From Clitopilus passeckerianus (lineage: Eukaryota; Basidiomycota; Agaricomycetes; Agaricales; Entolomataceae): 64,000 bases of DNA. The notes beneath the pieces are model-generated. The model worked only from the letters and a program-made list of their open reading frames with translations, made no database searches and was not told the DNA's origin. Positions 47,601 through 59,929 of this stretch are shown here, one piece after another. The stretch lies in the NCBI GenBank assembly GCA_944990035.1, contig CALYLX010000036.1:366205-430204 (forward strand), read 5' to 3'. A program made the position numbers and the translations under genes. Position 1 is the first letter of the stretch; the number at the start of each line of letters is the position of its first letter.

Positions 47601-48899
47601 GCATGGTTGTTCTATGAAATATGACAGCATACCACATGACCACGACCTCTTCCTTAACATGCAACCTGTCACAGGTTTCAGCAGGAAGATTAACAGGACA
47701 TCAGAAGGTTCTGACGCCTTAGCATGATGACAACCCTGGAAAACTCCATTGTCCATCTATTGTCCATCCAAGGATAGGCTGAAGATCATCGCGGTAAATA
47801 TGCCGGTTCATCTCCGTCCCAGAGAACGACTATCCAGGGTCAGAAATGCCAGACCACGACGTGAATGAACGCTTCGTAAAATGTTGCCACTCACCAACAC
47901 TGGCAAATGGGATTGAGTCAATCGGCGTTGAAATCCAAGATTTTCTAGTCGAACACTGCTGGATCTGACATTAGAATGAACAGCCCTTATCTTGCAACTT
48001 CCCATTGAGATTGGAGATAAAGGTTTGAACGACTCGGATTTGACTAGGCTATTGCCATGGCCAATAACTTAAGCAACGCCCGTCCAAAGTCCACGTTCTT
48101 CGGGCCATTCCTTGGATAGCGTACGCAGGTAAAAAGTGAAGATCAGCGACGGCGACGTCATGTGCCAGGTCCAGTTTATTCGTTGTGTCCGAATCCACAC
48201 ATTCCGCGGAGGAGAATCTACCGACAAGTGATGTCCATTTTTTCTCAAGAGAAAAGAGAGTTAGCGCTGTCAGTCAACACGGGGTTACATTTGAAACTAG
48301 GGTCGCATCGCGGGAGGAAACAAGGCAAGATTGCACCTAATGAAGTTTCTCGCCACCAGCTGCAGGAAATGAATCGGAGGTTGTACGCAGGTAAGACGAT
48401 TGAGAAATCCCAACCCAAATTAACTGAGAATTGAAGGTCGCCACGCCTACGGAGTGCTCGAGAAGCACAGGCTCGTATAAGCGCCAGACCGATTTCAGAA
48501 GGCGGTGGTTTGGATCGAACTCTCTTCAAATCTTCTCTTCGACTTTCCGTCGAACTACCAGACCCTGTCAGCCGGGAAGCCAGCCGGTAGATGACGAGAT
48601 CGTGATGAACCAGAGAGCCGGTCGTCACCGTGTTCTACGATCGATGAGTGACAATGCGCTATCCTGATTGGACGAGATGATCTAGGCGATGGTCAAAAAT
48701 GGGTGAGTAATGATAACGTGACCGAGAACAAGGAGGCGTTAGAATGTTTCTTACTTTCCACGTTCATTGCCAAGCGCGGATGCTTTACCGCTGAGTGAGC
48801 TAATTACACTGCAGATTTCGACAGCAGAAAATCAGACGAACTGGGAGGTATATAAACCAAGGGTACGGGCATGCAAATCACGAACTGGCACAGAGGAAC
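44639..48899. other. Gene-poor interval
   Basis: No confident gene in about 4.3 kb. Open stretches on the minus strand at 45873-45373 (166 codons) and 46747-46481 (88 codons, LPTHQVVLANLIFVDMG) could be remnants of genes or retroelements but match nothing I know. Near 48765-48810, minus strand, there is a fragment resembling the 5' half of a tRNA without a B-box. Confidence 0.3.
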
Positions 48900-50084
48900 A
48901 TGCCTTCTCAATTAGTTTGGTTGATCACTGGCACGTCGTATGTACCCCGTAACGATCTCTCATGTCACTAGCTGACACCCACCACAGAACTGGTCTAGGC
49001 CGAGACCTAACTCTCGCAGCTCTCAAACGTGGAGACAAGGTGATCGCCACGAGTCGGGCACGTTCGCTATCAAAACTCGACGAGCTCAAAACCAATGGAG
49101 CCGATGTATTACAACTAGACGTTACCGCTCCGCTGGAAGAGCTTCATGAGATTGCGAAGACGGCAGTCTCAATTCATGGGCGAATAGATGTCCTCGTCAA
49201 CAATGCAGGTACGCGTGCCCACGTTGATGTTGCTTCTCTAGTCTCGAGCAAATCAACCTCAACGTTGTCGATTCAGGCTATATTCTAGTCGGCGCACTTG
49301 AGGAAAACACGCCAGAAGAATCATTCGAGCAGTTTAAGTAAGTATCCAGCATCCTCGCTAACTTCCTCGCTTACCATCTCAAACAGTACGAATGTGTTTG
49401 GCGCTCTGAATGTCTCACGAGCCTTTCTTCCCTTCATGCGTCAGCGGAAGTCTGGCACGGTAGTTTTCTTGGGATCCCTCGGAGGCTGGAGGTATTCCCT
49501 CAGATTCTGTCCAGACCCCGAAACCTATCTGATCCACCATTAGGACGGTTCCAAATGCAGGCCTATATGCAGCTACGAAGTTCGCCATTCGAGGTATGCC
49601 ACATGCACCTATTCACACACGTCTCTCTCATCTACCTATTCCTTAAGCTGTATCAACGACCCTTCATGAGGAGATATCTCCTCTGGGCTTACGAAGCATT
49701 TGCCTTGACTTTGGCTACTTTCGGACATCCTTTTTAACGTCTGATCACCGAGCACCGCCCATCTCCCGCATACCAGACTACAAACCCATGAGTGAAAAAG
49801 CAAACGCAGCATTGGAAGGTAATTCATACAGTACTGACTAAGCGTAATAGCTACTAACAAGGTATTTCGTAGCATACAGTGGAAACCAACCTGGCGATCC
49901 TGTGAAGGGAGTAGAGGTTGTGGTTGACGTCGTTCGAGGTGAGGGAGTTGCAGAAGAAAAAACCTTCCCGACAGTCCTAGCACTAGGTAGCGATTGCTAC
50001 AACGTTGTGAAGTCAGCATCCGAGGCAACAATTGGAAGGCTAGAGGAATGGAAGGACATTACTCTTAGCACTGATTTTGCATAA
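48900..50084 (+). CDS. Short-chain dehydrogenase/reductase (SDR)
   Basis: Intron-rich: exons 48900-48937, 48988-49208, 49277-49337, from 49387, and further exons to the stop at 50082-50084. The small first exon supplies MPSQLVWLITGTS, which completes the nucleotide-binding TGTSTGLG. Then come VLVNNAG (the NNAG motif), NVFGALNVSRAFLPFMR, a catalytic-type LYAATKFA (YxxxK), and a C-terminus with LDFGYFRTSF. It is a classical Rossmann-fold NAD(P)-dependent oxidoreductase of the group that acts on small carbonyl or hydroxyl substrates; the substrate is not predictable. The splice joins keep frame through all seven or so exons, so the gene appears intact. Confidence 0.87.
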
Positions 50085-50952
50085 TATCACCCGTAATCAC
50101 ATTCAATTTGGAATATAAGGTCCCCTACATGGCGTAGTTCCCTCTGCAGCTCCATGTACACAATAAAACATTGTCCTGCCCAGACGATATGCCTACAACG
50201 CTTCTGGCGACCCGAACGACGGCAGCCAAAATGATGAGAGCGGGATTCGAACCACGCCCTTTCGGACCGATGTATTAGGCAGCATCTGCCTTGGTCTCCT
50301 CCCTAATCTGGCGCATCAGGCCGCTCGGTCATCTCACCATGCGTATTACCCTCTGTAAGACGTTTCAAGGAGGTATAGAAAGTGAGAGGAGTAGTTAACG
50401 AACATTGCAAAATAAAGATAATGAGATCTGAACAAGATGAGCGACACTTCGGAGAAACATATCCGAATCTGTGTGTTTGCATCTTATACTCACGGCCGTA
50501 TGAAATGACGAATCAGAATTTCGGATCGGAAAGGCGGGTGCCCACAGTGGTGAATAGCGTAGTCGAGGGGACCCCGCATCTTGTATCTTAAGGCACAGAT
50601 AGTATCGACCACTGTTTCAATGAGATCGTGAAGCGAATACCGTGCAATCGCCGACTTACCACTGTTTCAGAATATAATAGATGTTCTCGTGTAGACGATA
50701 GAGAAAGGATCTATCTAAATAACCTCGGCTTCCTGTCCGCTGTTTGTACGAATGGCGACGACAGCCTCAAGGAGAAGGATCAAAGGCTGATTTCATTCGG
50801 TTCTTTCATCCGCTCCGTTGCTCTCCCGGATCTTTATGAACCAATTGTGGTTTCCCTTCGTAGCAATGCGTAGAAACTCGGGACTTTCGATGGCTGAAAG
50901 CTGATGGACAAGACGGTGACCGTCGATTTTGATGCTTCAAATCGCCCTTGAG
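50085..50952. other. Intergenic region between the convergent SDR and PLC-like genes, with a tRNA-like element
   Basis: Contains the tRNA-like sequence at 50233-50338 (listed separately) and short ORFs. The SDR and PLC-like genes end toward each other here. Confidence 0.35.
50233..50338 (-). tRNA. tRNA-like sequence of the long-variable-arm (Leu/Ser) type, probably degenerate
   Basis: On the minus strand the A-box TGACCGAGCGG and B-box GGTTCGAATCC are correctly spaced. The 7 bp acceptor stem GGTGAGA/TCTCATC pairs fully (one G-U). The 106 nt length would fit a type II tRNA with an intron. The D-stem and T-stem have mismatches and I cannot define a clean anticodon arm, so it may be a pseudogene or SINE head. 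Confidence 0.4.
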
Positions 50953-52460
50953 TTAAACAATGCCAATCCCATTGATGCAGAAGAAGCCTAGCATGGGTAA
51001 CCAGAACAATGAACTGTTATAAACGACGCCTGCGCCGTTCGAAACTCCTCCGCTACTGCTGTTCGAGACGTTACTCCCTAACTTGCTAGATGCAAAGTAA
51101 TATCACCAGTCTAGCGACGTGAGATGTCGAGGATACCCACTTACGCCAAACCATTCAACTGGTTGGCGGCTGTGAACGCTTGCCCCTTGTCGACAAAATC
51201 GAGAAGAAGGAAGGTAGGGTTGCGATTGCCACCCAACGGGGCACACCCATTAACATTGGCCTTGATCCTGATCGAGTGTCACTAAACCAACTACAGTCGC
51301 ATAAAGGCAAATGGCACTTACGAGCCGACACCGTTCGTAGTTGGTGCATCTAGTGGGTCGCTCACAATGACGCCTGTCCCAAGAAGGTCCTTGTTGAGTG
51401 AGTGGTTAATCATATACATATGGTCGGTAGTCGAGAGTGGACCGTCAATTCTGTCGACCTTGCATGGGAAGCTCGGATCCGTAACACTGAAAGGCGTTTC
51501 CCAGATCTGGAACATCGTCAGCCTGCGCCGTAGATGCATGGTTTGCGACTTACCATCTGGAACTCAGGCAGAATGAAGTTGACCGCGGAAGTATCTGCGC
51601 CTGCGTCAAGGAATATCACGACTCGTTTCCCGCTGTCGATCATTTGCCCCAAGGTTGGCCAGTCGGATTGCTTGAGCGGTACGGATGGAGGTACGTAGGC
51701 CATAGGTGTGATACCTTTTGAGATTCATTCAGCTGATATGAGGCGAATGCGGAGAGGCTACTACGCACCGGCAACATCAAACAAAGGCTTCCAGACGTCG
51801 GTCACGGAAACGCCTTCCGGGTTGGTAAAGAGGAGCGTCAAGACCTCGTTGGGATTTGCATCGAGGAACGTCTTGACCTTAGCCAAATAGTCGGCAACCT
51901 TGCCTCCGTCGAACAGGATCTGGAGCCTATGAATAAAGCGCGATACATACGTGACCAATATACACTCACGCAGCCTAAGCATAAAAAGTCAGGCGGTGGA
52001 TGATATGAAGCAGGGCATACGTACTGGTGTGACAGAAATGCAGATCTGCACCGTTCCTTGAAGTGTTATATGAGTACTTGTTCAGGATGGCTGAGGCGGG
52101 TTATACGTACATATGCGACTGAGCCTGTAAGAGCCTAACTCCGAGGCTAAGCTGAGTAGGGATATCGACTTCCTGATCCCGAGCGACTAGCAATCTGTAA
52201 GTGAACTGACCTCTGGGAGAGGAGGAGAATAGACATACGAGCAAACGGATCGGAGCTGAAAGCAAAAGAGTCATGGGCGCCGATGTACGTTACATTGGAG
52301 TACGACCGTGAGCACAATTCGGCATGGCCGTTGCAAACCGTCGCTCTAATATGAAGTCAATAAATGTTTCCATTAGTTGCAATGATTCGTACCGTTTTAC
52401 AGGTGAAGCATGCACTGTGAGAAGGAGAGCTGTCGGAATAAGGGCCCAGAGCTTCAACAT
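50953..52460 (-). CDS. Secreted PLC-like phosphodiesterase with predicted GPI-anchored C-terminus
   Basis: Minus strand, start at 52460, stop at 50955-50953, about eight exons. A signal peptide (MLKLWALIPTALLLTVHASP) is followed by a PI-PLC X-type TIM-barrel: NVTYIGAHDSFAF carries the first catalytic-type His, LHFCHTSC the second, then VKTFLDANPNEVLTLLFTN, GKRVVIFLDAG and PTFLLLDFVDKG. The family cleaves phosphodiester bonds of inositol phospholipids or related substrates; Ca2+-independent members are common in fungi. The last intron (51144-51086) begins inside a TAA stop (GCGTAAGT). Splicing it adds an Asn/Ser/Gly-rich stretch and a hydrophobic tail (LFWLPMLGFFCINGIGIV), a typical GPI-addition signal; leaving it in ends the protein as a soluble secreted form. 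Confidence 0.82.
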
Positions 52461-55400
52461 GTTGATATGCGTAAGAGAGGGATTCTGCTCGTTGCAGAAT
52501 CAAAGAAGGGGATCGGAGTCGAACATCCTCAACACTGTTCTTTAAGTACATCCCAGAAGATGTCCCCTAGGTTAATTATCACAAGGAAGCTGCATGAAGT
52601 GAGATACCTCTGCATCGCTGCCGTCGCGAAGGTACGGGAGGCGTACCATGTGACTCCCGACCATTCATTCCATCATTGGAAGCAGACCCTCCCATCTGCA
52701 CCATTCCAGTAACCGACTCCAAGAATCAACGTGCGATGTCAGATGAGAGTGAAGCGAAAGTGTTGGTTACATTCTCGTCGGTATCGTGCAATGTCCCTCA
52801 ACCAAGGGCGCGAATCGTCTATCAGAGTTGGAAGAGGCATAGCCTGTAGTTGAGTCGAGAGGTGGGCGGTTTAGGGTATCCGGAATCATCCTGTTAGATT
52901 CGTGATGTCATGGGTCGAAGCATAGTCCACAACACAAGAGAGGCAATGGGAGGTGCGTGGAGGATGCGAGAGAAGGGAACGTGAGAAAATGACGCATATT
53001 TCCGGGATGAAACGGGCCGACATCAGGCAGGAGTTTGAACGTTCTTGCTATGAGGTGAAAGGCCACCATGGCTACACCGCTGCTCGAGGTACTATGTAGT
53101 TATCACCAAGAAAAAATCGCTCGCTGTAAGAGATAACATCCACAAGTGGCGGCCATTAGCCTGTGGGAGCGTCTAAAGTTGATTGTGTCTCAATCTCAAG
53201 TTGCTGCCCCCTCATTGGTTCCGTCCAGCCAGCTTTGTCGTCGCTAGGTTCCCATACTTGAGCTTCCTATTATGCTGAGTTGACTTCGAGGACAACTCAA
53301 GAGATCCGAGCAAAGTATATCACGACGAACGACGACGGATGCATAAGACCTGGTAGACAATTGATGTAATATGCCATATGGCAGCTGCGAGGCGGAACTC
53401 GCATGCCGTCTGTACCTTCGCTGCCGGTACGCCTTCACAATACCCGGTGCACCAAACCACGATGGTAGACGCAGAAATGAAGTACAGAATATTCGCATAC
53501 CATCCCGTGTCGTTATTGCGTAGGACTATGGATCCAATCAACACGCCCACATACTGTGGACGCTACGCTTGGGGTATTCTCGAAGCCCTTGCCCAGTACT
53601 TTATTGGTATTCCTTGTAAGTACGAGACCGAGGGCATGCGAGAGGGCATGCGATGAACACATGGTTATCCCGCGCCAGTGCGACTACATTGGTCATCTGG
53701 ATGGGGAGAAAACGAGGATCAGTGCACCTGTGATATGACCAGTGTACGCCACCAATTTCTGTCAGCTTCAACCTTGATTGGTTCCTCACTCCTCTCTGCG
53801 TATCCAATCTTCCTGTAATATACAATGTTTAAAGACATATCTCATTGGCTTCGAGCAGTAGTACTTAAGGGAAATCGTTGAACAATCAGGCTACCAGACG
53901 TTTACAACTCTTAAGTAGAAAGACGCCAATATACCTAAAAAGAACCCCGCGTTGCCAAATGGAACAATACCTTTCTCCACAGAACTATCTTGACAACATG
54001 CGGCGGGCGTGGGTCCGTACTCTGATTCGATCACAGAGCGCCCTTCCTCTGCCCATTTTGGGAATGATGAGGCGGCCATGAGGCAAGGACCCCGAAAACC
54101 CGTCCGCATTCACTTTCCCAACACGAGGCCGACAACCTCGATATTGTCAGTTCCTTCCGCGAGAGATACGGTTATATCCTGTGCTAGAACCCGCAGCACT
54201 TTCATCCGGAGTTGGATGGCTAGACTTCGGCAGCTTTCTTTATCGTACCTTGACCTATTACTCGTAGAACCCAAATTCGCGTGCATCATCCCTTGGCAGA
54301 CGTTGGCTGTTGCTTGAATAGACGCTTTCGACAAGAAAACCACTTCCCATTCTGTCAGAGACGGTGGCAACTATCGTATGGAGGATATCCTGCACTCTCA
54401 TAGAATCCTGAGTGCCGCCTTCTATTTGTTCGAGTTAAGCAGTCCAAATCACTGGCCTTAAAAATGACTCCATAATTAGGTCAACTTGCCCGATCGTCGC
54501 TCTTTACATCTCTCAACATCAAGCCTGAATACACTCTTCTTTCCCTGAAAGATTGTACTACGAAGGGACGAGTACTAACGGGCAACGTCGCAAAATAGGA
54601 TTGAACAAAAGGGTCCAGAAATCCCTGAGCCTGTAAACGACGTGAATTATAGTTGGAGAAAGCCGATAAAGAGGTGATGTATGGTCTCCACGTCCGGAAA
54701 GGGAGCGAAAGAACCTTGCTCGAGTGGTAGTCAAAGCCGCCTTACTGTACCCGCTGGATTCTTCGGTCGTTTCGCGTCGCTGGCTGAGCGTTTCTCTGAT
54801 GAAATCTCACGGTAAAATTCTTTTATTTTCTGCGTTGAGGCGTGATTGCATTCGGCAGCTATATTAAAGTTCGGCTTGGGCCCTGCAAGATAAGTCGTCA
54901 ACCACACGTGTATGGAATCCGGCTCACCAAGGCGAAAGCGATAGCGGATATTCGGACAGCGTTCATAAAGCGCACCCCATGCAGTGAAAACGTCGATCTT
55001 TGATGATTGAATTATCAGGAAGATCACGAGTCGAGCTGTGATCCAAAATACGCACCTGATGGCCTATATTGAGGTTGAATTAACGTGGCTCAGAGTCGTG
55101 CTCGGTCCGCTTATCCAGCGCCTGGGCAGTGATGAATGAATTCTAGATGGCTCACCCATTGAGTTGATGGACACCTCGGCAGAGCCTCCGTTAATGTCGA
55201 TGTGATTTGACTGCAAGGTGTCTCGTAAATTACTCTTGCACTGAATTGGCGTCAGAAGAATTATCTAGATGCTCCCGAGAACTTACCGTCGTCGGCCCCA
55301 CACAATCGGCCAATCTATGCCGTATTCACCTCGGTATCGTAGACAATTCATCCATCGGCGGTGGTGCAAGAAAATGTTCTTGGAATTTTAACTAGGAGAA

Positions 55401-56693
55401 TACATGAAATCCCTACCTCGTCCTTTCGGTAGTATCGACATCCAAACCCAGACATTCGAAACGAATCAGAAGAATATCAGGGTCAACTCTTGAGGAAAAG
55501 ACTGGCTGAGAGGATGGCGAAAGCTTGAAATTCCGACCTAGAAGCTGCCGCTCTGCGGGGAGTAAAATTGCCGTACGCACTGAGTACTTCGCCGAGGCAT
55601 ACGAACACGTTTTATAAGCCCCAGGTAAGCCACCGATTCAATGAAGTTGAATGAACGCGGAAGAAATCATGTGGCCCGCTGAACGTGCATAGAAAAAGAC
55701 ACTAACCAAAGGTAGCACTCAAAGAGACGCTGAGCAAATTGGCCAGCACGCCTGACACTGACAGGATGCTTGGAGCGCCTTCTATGTCAGTAACGTGCAC
55801 ATTCTTGGTCAAGATGTTGACATCGGGAGGTACAATCGGGCCGAGATATGGGAAAACCTGGAAAGTTCGAAGCTTGACCAGATACACGACATCATGTCGG
55901 GGAGCGACGCGTGTGCGCCTTGTAGGCGCCTTGGGCCGTCTTTACCAATTTTCAACCAGGATCGCGATGACCTAGGAACCGTCGGGGATCCCTTGATGGT
56001 TGTGAGCAAGGTGGCGTAAAAGTGCTGTATACGCAGTGTCGTTGCCTTTTAGACTCTCCAAGAAAACATATTCAAGCGTTAAACGCTTGAACGACAGGCA
56101 GCGAGGTCGGAAATAAACATCGACAGGGCGGAAGCAAAGAGGCCATGGAGCCCAGTGTGGCAGTGATATCACCAGGAACTTTTCTGAGAGCATCGGCGGG
56201 GACCCTGCAGGCGCGGGTGACTGTACAGCATGCGACGGTCAAGGTTTGATAGAGTTGTCGCACTCATGTTTTGGGTTGTCAACGCCGTTTAGCGAACCCG
56301 ACAAGCCACATAGCGTCTCGAGGGCGGGAAAAGGCGCACAGTTAGGAACCGTAGAAATGTCAGCCTCGGGGATAATATTGTGTGAGGAATCAGAAGGTTC
56401 ACGAGGAAAAGACGTGGGGCGGGGACGTTAGCTCATGATTGGCGGGAGAAGTGGAGGAAATGAATGGTGTTCGGGGTCCTTCCCGCCTCGTGGAATGGGC
56501 GCGTGATGCCCGGAACGGCGCTGCCGACTCTGGCCATACTGCAGGTACGGTTACCATATATGGCCAACAGGGGTGACTTCGATCTTTTTCGGGAGAATAT
56601 TTGTCGGAGAGTGGGAGTCAATATGAAGTGAACCATTCCGCACCAACGCCTCCCCTTTTTCCCCGCCATAGATTCTGGGGTGGGCTATCTTCA
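52461..56693. other. Gene-poor interval with weak minus-strand coding remnants
   Basis: Mostly short ORFs. A minus-strand ORF at 53550-53320 looks hydrophobic but is not identifiable. The stretch 56262-54731 (listed separately) is the best gene candidate. No transposon ends recognised. Confidence 0.3.
54731..56262 (-). CDS. Possible unrecognised multi-exon gene or gene remnant
   Basis: Several minus-strand stretches have coding character: near 56193-55972 (RPRCLSFKRLTLEYVFLES), 55887-55702 (VKLRTFQVFPYLGPIVPPDV) and 55027-54731 (FTAWGALYERCPNIRYRF, ending in a stop at 54731). They are separated by plausible intron-sized or longer gaps, but I could not build a continuous frame from an ATG (a candidate lies at 56264). 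I do not recognise a domain. It may be a decayed copy of a gene elsewhere. Confidence 0.3.
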
Positions 56694-59010
56694 ATGGCGA
56701 CTCTCTCATCGCCAGACACGTCGACCACGACTCCTCAGGCGACGTCTGCGACTTCTGCTGCTAACCCGCCTTCTCATTTGGCAAAACTCCTTTCGGATGC
56801 TCTGGCCGACGCTGAATCTTTGAGAGACGAACTCAACAAACAACGAAAACGCGCCGACAACGCAGAACGTCTGGCTGCTGCTCTCCAAACGGTTCATGGA
56901 GAATCCAATGGAACAACTATCTCGTCGCCGCCGTCGGCACAGCCACCACATCCTTCGTCGTCGTCAACAACACCGCCAGTCAATGTTGAGAAGATTACTC
57001 TACTTTTGACGGAATTTCAAGCTCGTGCTGAACGAGCCGAGCGCGAACGCGATGAAGAATATGCAAGGCGCTCCGCCATCTCGGATGCATGGCGGCAGCT
57101 CGCAGATTATCTCGAGAGCGTCGACTTGGCCGTGAAGGATATGAGAGCTGGGTTCCACCGTATCGTTGTTGATGGCGGTGGACTTCTCACTCCTGTCACG
57201 ATCCCCATCCCCAAACCGCGTAACGTCCGCTCGTATCAACCTTCGACCTCAACATCCTTCCCTGGACTCCCGTTACCACCTGCGCCATCAATGAGACGGC
57301 AACGGACGCCCAGTCTCGAAAGCCATGGGCAACCGCCTAGTAAACGAGCACGTCAAGACTATGCAGACCACGTAAGTTCAGAATCTCTGTTCCTCGAGCC
57401 ACCGCTGACACCGCACTTCCAGTCGTCATATCCACCTCAACAATCTGCGTACGGTTCTCATCCTGCGCCTCCCGTGACGCTGCCGCAACAGCAGCCACGT
57501 ATTATATTCTCAAATCATTCTCAGAACCCCCGCCCCTCTTCGTCTCAATATCAAGCACCCCCAGCACCCCAATTCGCCCCTCAACAAGGCCAGTCATCTC
57601 GGCAATCCCAGCACCGCCGTACATCCAGCGGCTCTAGCGAAAGCGCCTCAGTCGACGAGATGATTCTCGAGGCTGCCGATGGCTCTCAATCCCAACCCAC
57701 CAATGGCTATCCTCAACCAGAGTCGAACGCAAGAAGCCGCAAACGCCGAGGAACAAGTCCCGAACGCGACATCACCTACGAATCTCAACATCGCATCTCC
57801 ACTCAGCAACAAACCCCTGCTCCCATTCCCCGCAACGAATACAGCAACAGCGTCTACCGATATCAGAACGGCTCTCTCCAACAAATTGTACCAGCCTCGA
57901 CGGTGGAGATCCCTGGCCAACGTGAAATCCAACTTCACGTCTTCGCCCCCGTCGTGACCGGTGCTCCTCAGAAGAAGTCGAAGTTCTCTGGAGCGAGCAG
58001 TAAGTTCGTTTTTTGTCACTTTATTTTGGTCGTTACTGACACATCGCCGACAGTTCCGAGCCTTTCAACAGCCTCCATAGGAGGGACGAGCATGATCATG
58101 AACGCTCCTCCGACCTCCGGCGTTGACTCTGCGACATCACCTCCGTCTGGCTCGTATCCTCCTCAAAACGAGCAAGGCCAGCGGATATGTCGACAGTGTG
58201 GGATGCCTGGGCGTTACAAGGATGGGAAGTGTGTCGAGAAATGGGGACCTGGTCCTTGTGGCCCAGGTACGGTGTGTGACCGGTACGTCGACTTCCTTCT
58301 TTTGTTACTTCCTTACTCACCGCCTCTCTAACAGCTGTCGCAAGAAGATGAAGCGAGTGGAGAGACGTGGCACCATGGAGCAACTGCAGCAACAGCAACT
58401 TCAACAACATTCCTCAACCCAACGCCAGGCATACGGCTCTCAGCCACTGTCGTTCTCACCGGCAACGCCATCGCAGTCTCAATCCTCGACTGCTCTCACT
58501 CGCACCGACACACTGCCAGCAAACTTCGAGCAGTCGTCCCAAATGTCTCCCCCACCTCCTCGTATCATTCAACAACCGCCTACGTCCCATGGAAACGGCC
58601 GTCACGCGTCCCCCGCTCAATATTCCCCATCGTCAAGCTCCTCCACACGCGGTGTCGATGCCGAGATTCCTACCTCGGCTGTTCGTGATGGGCCTCCCGA
58701 ACGCGACTCGGGAAGGCTCTCTCAACATCGACCAAGCAGCCGACAAACATCTCGGTCGCGGAACTCTCGTTCACCTGCCAACGGCAGTCAACGAGAATCT
58801 GGCACACAGTCGACGGATGTGGAGGATGCTGACGGAGAAGTTGAGGCTGATGTGGAGGCGGAGGGTGATGGCGAGGTTGAATCGGAGGTCGTCGGGAAGA
58901 AGGAGGCTGGGCAGGATGATGACGATAAGGCGAGCAGCGGCAAGAGCGCAGATGGGGACATATTGGATGCTGTTGACGCTGCTGAGGGCAAGAGTGATGC
59001 CGGTGCATGA
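56694..59010 (+). CDS. CxxC zinc-finger (atypical GATA/ASH1-like) regulator with Gln/Pro/Ser-rich regions
   Basis: Three exons, 56694-57999, 58054-58282 and 58335-59010, 736 residues. The longer upstream frame has no ATG, so MATLSSPDTSTTTP is taken as the start. An early coiled-coil region (LRDELNKQRKRADNAERLAA and ITLLLTEFQARAERAERERD, about residues 40-150) is followed by low-complexity Gln/Pro/Ser sequence with a nuclear-localisation-like PSKRARQ. A compact Cys motif follows (RICRQCGMPGRYKDGKC through CGPGTVCDRCRKKMKR), interrupted by the second intron exactly in CDRC. The C-terminus is polyglutamine-rich and ends strongly acidic. The CxxC...CxxC layout with a basic tail resembles GATA-type fingers, suggesting a transcriptional regulator; the DNA target is unknown. 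Confidence 0.82.
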
Positions 59011-59929
59011 AAACAAATCTTTCGTTTTTCCCTCTAGAGTTTTGTCGTGATATGCCTCTCATGCCTCGCTACGATAATCAATACGCTACGAACTACCGAA
59101 ATGATCTCGTACTACTACCTACCATGTATACTTTGATACCCACCCAACGCAAATTCAAATCGTACTGTTTTCATGACGCATCCGCTACTTGACAACTAGT
59201 GACAGCAACTTGTTCACCTTGAAGACATTGTGGCCGCACCAATACCGAGAAATTCTCGCAGGCGAGTAGTGACAATCTGATTCTCTACGGTCGAGATCCT
59301 TTACTTATACCTAAATCCAAAGAGCACCATCATCGACCTAGAGGACCGTGCGCTCATATTTGGGCAAGGCAAATTAGGGCCAAGGTGTGCTGCAACAACA
59401 AACGCCTTTCGGCATGAGAAACGTCGGAAACATTCCCTATTAGTCGTAAGAGAGTCCCACTTTCGATCAAGCCTCGTCCGACGGTCAAGGCCCGAGGTTG
59501 TGATACTGGGCGAGGAATAATTGGTTCGTATGTAGTTGCGTTGCTCGTCTTTCTATTCGTCGGAAGTCATTACAAAGATGGCCAACTACCTATCAGAACT
59601 CGACGTAGTGGAGGGTATCAGAGGTAAAATGGTTGGGTCCCAGTAGAGGTGTATAGTACATCTCACCTAGAAACTGTCACAAGAATGTTTCCAGATTAGG
59701 GGTTTAAAGGAAATGCAACATTTGGGCAAGTTGGGAAATGGCAGGCCGTACCAAGACCCCGTACCTATATCACTTTTGGCGGTCCCAGGCAGGGCCCTAG
59801 GCCAAACCTGAGGTACCTCAGACTCGTCCCAGGCCTCAAGCGAGGTCCCTGGGCCAGCACCCAGCCCGTAGATAGATTCCTAGATAGCCCATGTATTAGA
59901 AATCTACCCATGGATTGCCTAAAAGTCAA
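59011..59929. other. Gene-free subtelomere-proximal spacer
   Basis: No ORF of interest. Around 59770-59870 short imperfect repeats of TCCCAGGC and CCTCAG-type words occur. Confidence 0.35.

Noticed and set aside
48760..48812. tRNA-Ala-like sequence on the minus strand
   Set aside because: Resembles the D-arm and anticodon arm only; no B-box or closing acceptor stem follows.
58670..59062. Minus-strand ORF opposite the CxxC zinc-finger gene
   Set aside because: Composition mirrors the low-complexity coding strand; the plus-strand gene explains the region.
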